Below, in pieces: positions 61,210 to 64,000 of a DNA stretch of 64,000 nt. Source of the stretch: Bradyrhizobium sp. CB1015 (GTDB lineage: Bacteria > Pseudomonadota > Alphaproteobacteria > Rhizobiales > Xanthobacteraceae). The stretch's first letter is position 1, and each line of letters begins with the position of its first letter. The stretch lies in the NCBI RefSeq assembly GCF_025200925.1, contig NZ_CP104174.1:6448001-6512000 (forward strand), read 5' to 3'. Made by a program: the position numbers and the translations under genes. Below the pieces are notes generated by a model, which saw nothing but the letters and a program-made list of their open reading frames with translations, was not told where the DNA came from and ran no database searches.

Positions 61210-62094
61210 CTATGCAGCACGTGCCGCGTTGATGTTTTGCGCCAACAATCGCCTAAAGCGCGAAGGCGGCATGCCCTTCTCGGCCAAAAACTGACGGTTG
61301 AAATTCGAGACGTTGTTGAAACCGACCTCAAAGCAGATGTCGGTGATCGACGCTTGCTCGTCGCTCATCAATATCTGGCAGGCGAGATTGATGCGGAGAC
61401 GTTTGACGTATTGGACCAGTGACATGCCGGTGTGCCGCCGGAAGGAGCGCGAAAACGCGCTTTGCGACTGGCCCGCGATTGCTGCAAGCTCAGCTTCGCC
61501 GAATGACTGTGTCAGGTTCGTACGAATGAAGGCGAGCGCCTTGTTCATGCCCGCCGACATATAACCGGACGGGTCGGGGAGATAGTTGGGGCTGGAGAGC
61601 GGGCGCGCCTTTCGGGCGCGGCACAGCATTCCCAAGATCATCAGGAACAGCTCGATCCGACGCACCCCATTCGCGCCAACGATCTCCTCCATCAGTGGCG
61701 CGACTTGGTCGCTTGTACTGCGAGTGAAGAGCGCGCCGCGCCGCGAAAATTCCAGCAGCGAGGAAAGACCGGAAAGCTCGGGCACGACCTTCATCAAGTC
61801 ACCGATAAATTCTTCACTGAACTGAAGGATGCGTCCGCGGAGCGGGATAGTTTCCCCTGCCGGGAGATCGCTCACCCAATTGTGCGGCAGGTTGGGGCCG
61901 GTGAGCACTAGATTGCCAGGCTCAAACTCGCCGATAAAGTCGCCGACGAAATAGCGACCGCTGGTTGCCACAACCTGGTGGAGTTCGTACTCAGGATGGA
62001 AATGCCAGCGAACAGTGTGGAATGGGTAGCCGTGCGACCACGCCTTGAACGACTCGCCGCGCCGTATCTGGACAACTTCCAGGTCCGGTTCCAT
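61210..62094 (-). CDS. AraC-family transcriptional regulator
   Basis: 294 residues from the ATG at 62092-62094, with AAGGAG 6 bases upstream; earlier in-frame starts lack one. N-terminal cupin-like ligand domain (WHFHPEYELHQVVATSGRYF) and C-terminal double helix-turn-helix (GEAELAAIAGQSQSAFSRSF then QILMSDEQASITDICFEVGF, NNVSNFNRQF). It probably activates the polyol operon that starts 208 bases downstream in the same direction. Confidence 0.9.
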   Translation of the reverse strand: MEPDLEVVQIRRGESFKAWSHGYPFHTVRWHFHPEYELHQVVATSGRYFVGDFIGEFEPGNLVLTGPNLPHNWVSDLPAGETIPLRGRILQFSEEFIGDLMKVVPELSGLSSLLEFSRRGALFTRSTSDQVAPLMEEIVGANGVRRIELFLMILGMLCRARKARPLSSPNYLPDPSGYMSAGMNKALAFIRTNLTQSFGEAELAAIAGQSQSAFSRSFRRHTGMSLVQYVKRLRINLACQILMSDEQASITDICFEVGFNNVSNFNRQFLAEKGMPPSRFRRLLAQNINAARAA

Positions 62095-62767
62095 GTCCGC
62101 TCCTTCCGGCCGGCGCGGCTTGCAATGACCGCTCCTGTTCCGGTTAAAATTGCTCAGCGTTTCCTCTTCCCAGGATCGTAGCGACCGGTATCCGGGCATG
62201 CCACCACGATTTCAGTGTGCAATTGATACTTTTTTGACGTGCATGACTTGGCAATCTGGGGCGACAAGGGTTAACCAGGCCTCCTTGCGCTAAGAGCAGC
62301 CCTCAATTCGCAGGACAGACGCATCGCCATGTTCGATCTTCCTCCCTCCGGGGATCCGCGAGGTTCGGATATCCTCTGTCCTGGACCTCTAGTTTGTAGG
62401 CGCCAGAAAAGCACGGTTGTGGCCATGGCTCGCTCCTCAGATGATCCGCTTGAAAGCAGTGGGCTACTCTTTCGTTCACGAGGATAGGCGACTCAGAAGA
62501 ACGGCGTCCTTGGAACATCAATCTTTTGCGGGCTGTTCGGTTTGACTTCGGATCTCCACGGTAACAGGGAGCGGCCGGGCCGCTTGCCTATGGCCAAGGT
62601 CCGGCCGCAGCACGTCCTGGCAGAACGCGGATCGAGCGTCCTGATTTCCGACAAGCCTATTCCAGGGACTCGGCCGAGCCGCAGGTCAGGAAATCGCCCT
62701 GACTCCCATGGCATAAAGGAGTCGCGAGAGGCTATCGGGCTGAAGCCCTCAAGCCGACAAGGGCGAG
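62095..62767. other. Long intergenic stretch, no gene recognised
   Basis: Only short open frames without family resemblance. It includes the AraC gene leader and promoter on the left. I see no repeat or RNA gene. Confidence 0.45.
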
Positions 62768-62983
62768 ATGATCGAAGGATCCGCGACTCATCTTTGGCAA
62801 GATGGCAACATCTACGCCATCCTGACGGTCAGCGATCTCGTTAGCCCCGGTGGTCATCTCGTCGCAATTCCCTTCCGTGACCTCAAGCTCGACGATCCAC
62901 GCGGGGAGATCGTGTTTCGAGGCGCCAGCCAGGCAGATCTTGGAAAACTGCCTTGTCAGCGAGGACGCATCGACGGCGATTGA
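62768..62983 (+). CDS. PRC-barrel-like short protein or fragment
   Basis: 71 residues. AILTVSDLVSPGGHLVAIPF, RDLKLDDPRGEIVFRGASQA and DLGKLP follow the strand pattern of the second half of PRC-barrel domain proteins (usual form: V-G-D-x-x-G-x-G-G-x-x-V-A-V-P). The first half and the usual signal peptide are missing, so it is probably a remnant or an incomplete gene. There is no good ribosome-binding site before the ATG. Confidence 0.4.
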   Translation: MIEGSATHLWQDGNIYAILTVSDLVSPGGHLVAIPFRDLKLDDPRGEIVFRGASQADLGKLPCQRGRIDGD

Positions 62984-63458
62984 ACGTGATCACCTGCATC
63001 GAAGATGATTTCGACGCAGGTGATTTCGTGTGAACGCCACCTCGACGGGCCTGATCGCCACCGCCACGGCGAGCAGGTCGATTCGGATATGAGATGTAGT
63101 GGAGGAAGTCGGCCGCTGGCCGATGCCGCCGCGTCAAGCATAGTGTTCGTGGCATGAAAATACTTGGCTTTCAGCCAATTTCAAGAACTTGCCAAACGAG
63201 AAAAAGGTCCGCGCGATCTTTCTCAGGTCGGAGTTTAAGAGCCTAACGAACGGCACATCTTCGGTCTTATAAACTTCGTAGATTTAGGCCTTCCTTTGTG
63301 GAAGCTCCGCCACTCTACCGGTTTTCATAAAGTTCACCGCACGATATGTGTGCTGATCAAATCGAATACTGCGGGCTGTCGCTATGGTCGCCGCGACGCT
63401 CGCCATACAGCCGGGCACCTGACCAGGAACAAGCGGCCCCACACCGCGTTCCCTCGCC
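62984..63458. other. Intergenic, no gene recognised
   Basis: The first part, after the PRC-like frame, contains a palindromic hairpin GATCACCTGCATCGAAG-type (about 62989-63023: ATCACCTGC...GCAGGTGAT) without a T-run. Otherwise I see only short unsupported frames. Confidence 0.4.
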
Positions 63459-63662
63459 ATGCACGGATCAACAGACGATCCCTTGTTGGCGCGCGCCGAT
63501 GCCGCCCTCCGCGAAGCCGAGCGGCTTCGCCTCGCCCTGATACGCGAGCGCTCGATTGCACAAGCCATCTGTGACGACGCCGCGCAAACCCGCACGCTGC
63601 AGGCTGGCCTGCTGCCAGCGATCGCGATTGCGCTGACGGTCAACGCTCCTCGTTCGGCGTAG
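63459..63662 (+). CDS. Small protein of unknown function
   Basis: 67 residues. DPLLARADAALREAERLRLA then LIRERSIAQAICDDAAQTRT reads as an amphipathic helix, a pattern seen in small rhizobial hypothetical proteins. No transmembrane segment is certain; the C-terminus LLPAIAIALTVNA is hydrophobic. It overlaps the end of a minus-strand gene by 23 bases. Confidence 0.4.
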   Translation: MHGSTDDPLLARADAALREAERLRLALIRERSIAQAICDDAAQTRTLQAGLLPAIAIALTVNAPRSA

Positions 63663-63795
63663 CGTCGGGCCCCGGGCCGAAAGGCTCGTGCGTCTTGCGT
63701 CCCAGAAACGTATCGGGTGGCGGCTGCTTCAACAGCTCGCGGCATTCGCGCACGATCTGCAGCATGTATTCAGCCTGTTCATGGTCGACAGGCAA
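63640..63795 (-). CDS. Small protein of unknown function
   Basis: 51 residues from a TTG at 63793-63795. PVDHEQAEYMLQIVRECREL then LKQPPPDTFLGRKTHEPFGP gives a helical N-terminus and a Pro/Gly-rich tail. Short proteins with this kind of H-E-Q-A-E-Y-M and P-P-P-D-T-F-L-G-R-K-T pattern are common in Bradyrhizobium, from memory. The function is unknown and the start codon is not certain. Confidence 0.5.
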   Translation of the reverse strand: MPVDHEQAEYMLQIVRECRELLKQPPPDTFLGRKTHEPFGPGPDATPNEER

Positions 63796-63953
63796 AGACC
63801 AGCATCGTGGTGCTCCCCTTGCTTTGCAGGCGGGAGCGCGCTCGGTCTCTCAGCCACCGACGCCTACGGACAGAGCCTTGGCCGGTGATGCAATATCAAC
63901 TACCACAGGTCGCCTTGGTTCAATATTGAACTTTAGGACTCGCGGGGCATAAA

Positions 63954-64000
63954 ATGAGTAAGCCGCTCAAGATGCTCAAGCTTCTCGCGAAAATAAATCC
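63954..64000 (+). CDS. Possible start of a gene cut by the window edge
   Basis: ATG at 63954 followed by an open frame to the end (MSKPLKMLKLLAKIN). The short basic, hydrophobic start gives no family. No clear ribosome-binding site. Listed only because it runs off the window. Confidence 0.25.
   Translation, partial: MSKPLKMLKLLAKIN

Overview
This is a high-GC alphaproteobacterial chromosome segment that looks like Bradyrhizobium or a close relative. The grounds are the groESL pair, the many solute-binding ABC operons, the IS630 and IS256 elements, and the family-level look of the proteins. No rRNA, tRNA or CRISPR array was seen. Function calls are family recognition by eye; no search was run.

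Layout. 0-12.7 kb is a catabolic block. It holds the end of an acyl-CoA synthetase, an opine-type dehydrogenase, a 3-hydroxyacyl-CoA dehydrogenase, and a leftward operon (binding protein, IlvD-like dehydratase, ATPase, two permeases, NicX-like ring-cleavage enzyme). A 3-hydroxyisobutyrate-type dehydrogenase diverges from that operon. A flavin reductase/monooxygenase pair and a class III CoA-transferase follow. 12.9-18.2 kb holds a frameshifted acetyltransferase relic, a small unknown gene, an FAD aromatic hydroxylase and groES-groEL. 18.4-25.0 kb is eroded: an EF-hand relic, two paralogous membrane-type metallophosphoesterases flanking a CDP-archaeol-synthase-like gene, an IS630 element, and fragments of a GNAT gene, an OpgC gene and an inositol-phosphatase gene.

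25.2-31.0 kb is a tight leftward operon: periplasmic metallo-beta-lactamase-fold hydrolase, Gld-type ABC exporter (ATPase, permease, GldG-like), DUF4340-like protein and HupE/UreJ-like protein. 31.8-36.4 kb is a complete branched-chain-amino-acid-type (Liv) importer. Next comes a chemoreceptor relic split by a defective IS256 element with a clean 8-bp target duplication, then a ribbon-helix-helix orphan and a frameshifted mgtC.

40.1-62.1 kb looks like one phosphopolyol and polyol scavenging island. Operon 1 (+) encodes a metallophosphoesterase, a Ugp-type importer and a metallophosphoesterase-inositol monophosphatase fusion. Operon 2 (-) encodes a second Ugp-type importer without its own ATPase, plus GDPD and a Tat-exported PhoD. 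Between them lie a Nudix gene, a zinc alcohol dehydrogenase and a SorC-type regulator. The operon 1, alcohol dehydrogenase and operon 2 upstream regions share an identically spaced motif, CATTTGT-N13-CATATGT, which suggests one regulon. Next to operon 2 is a ribitol-type set (D-ribulokinase, ribitol dehydrogenase, sugar ABC importer, AraC regulator). The combined reading is extracytoplasmic cleavage of polyol phosphodiesters, uptake, phosphate removal and polyol catabolism. The right end holds only short or eroded genes.
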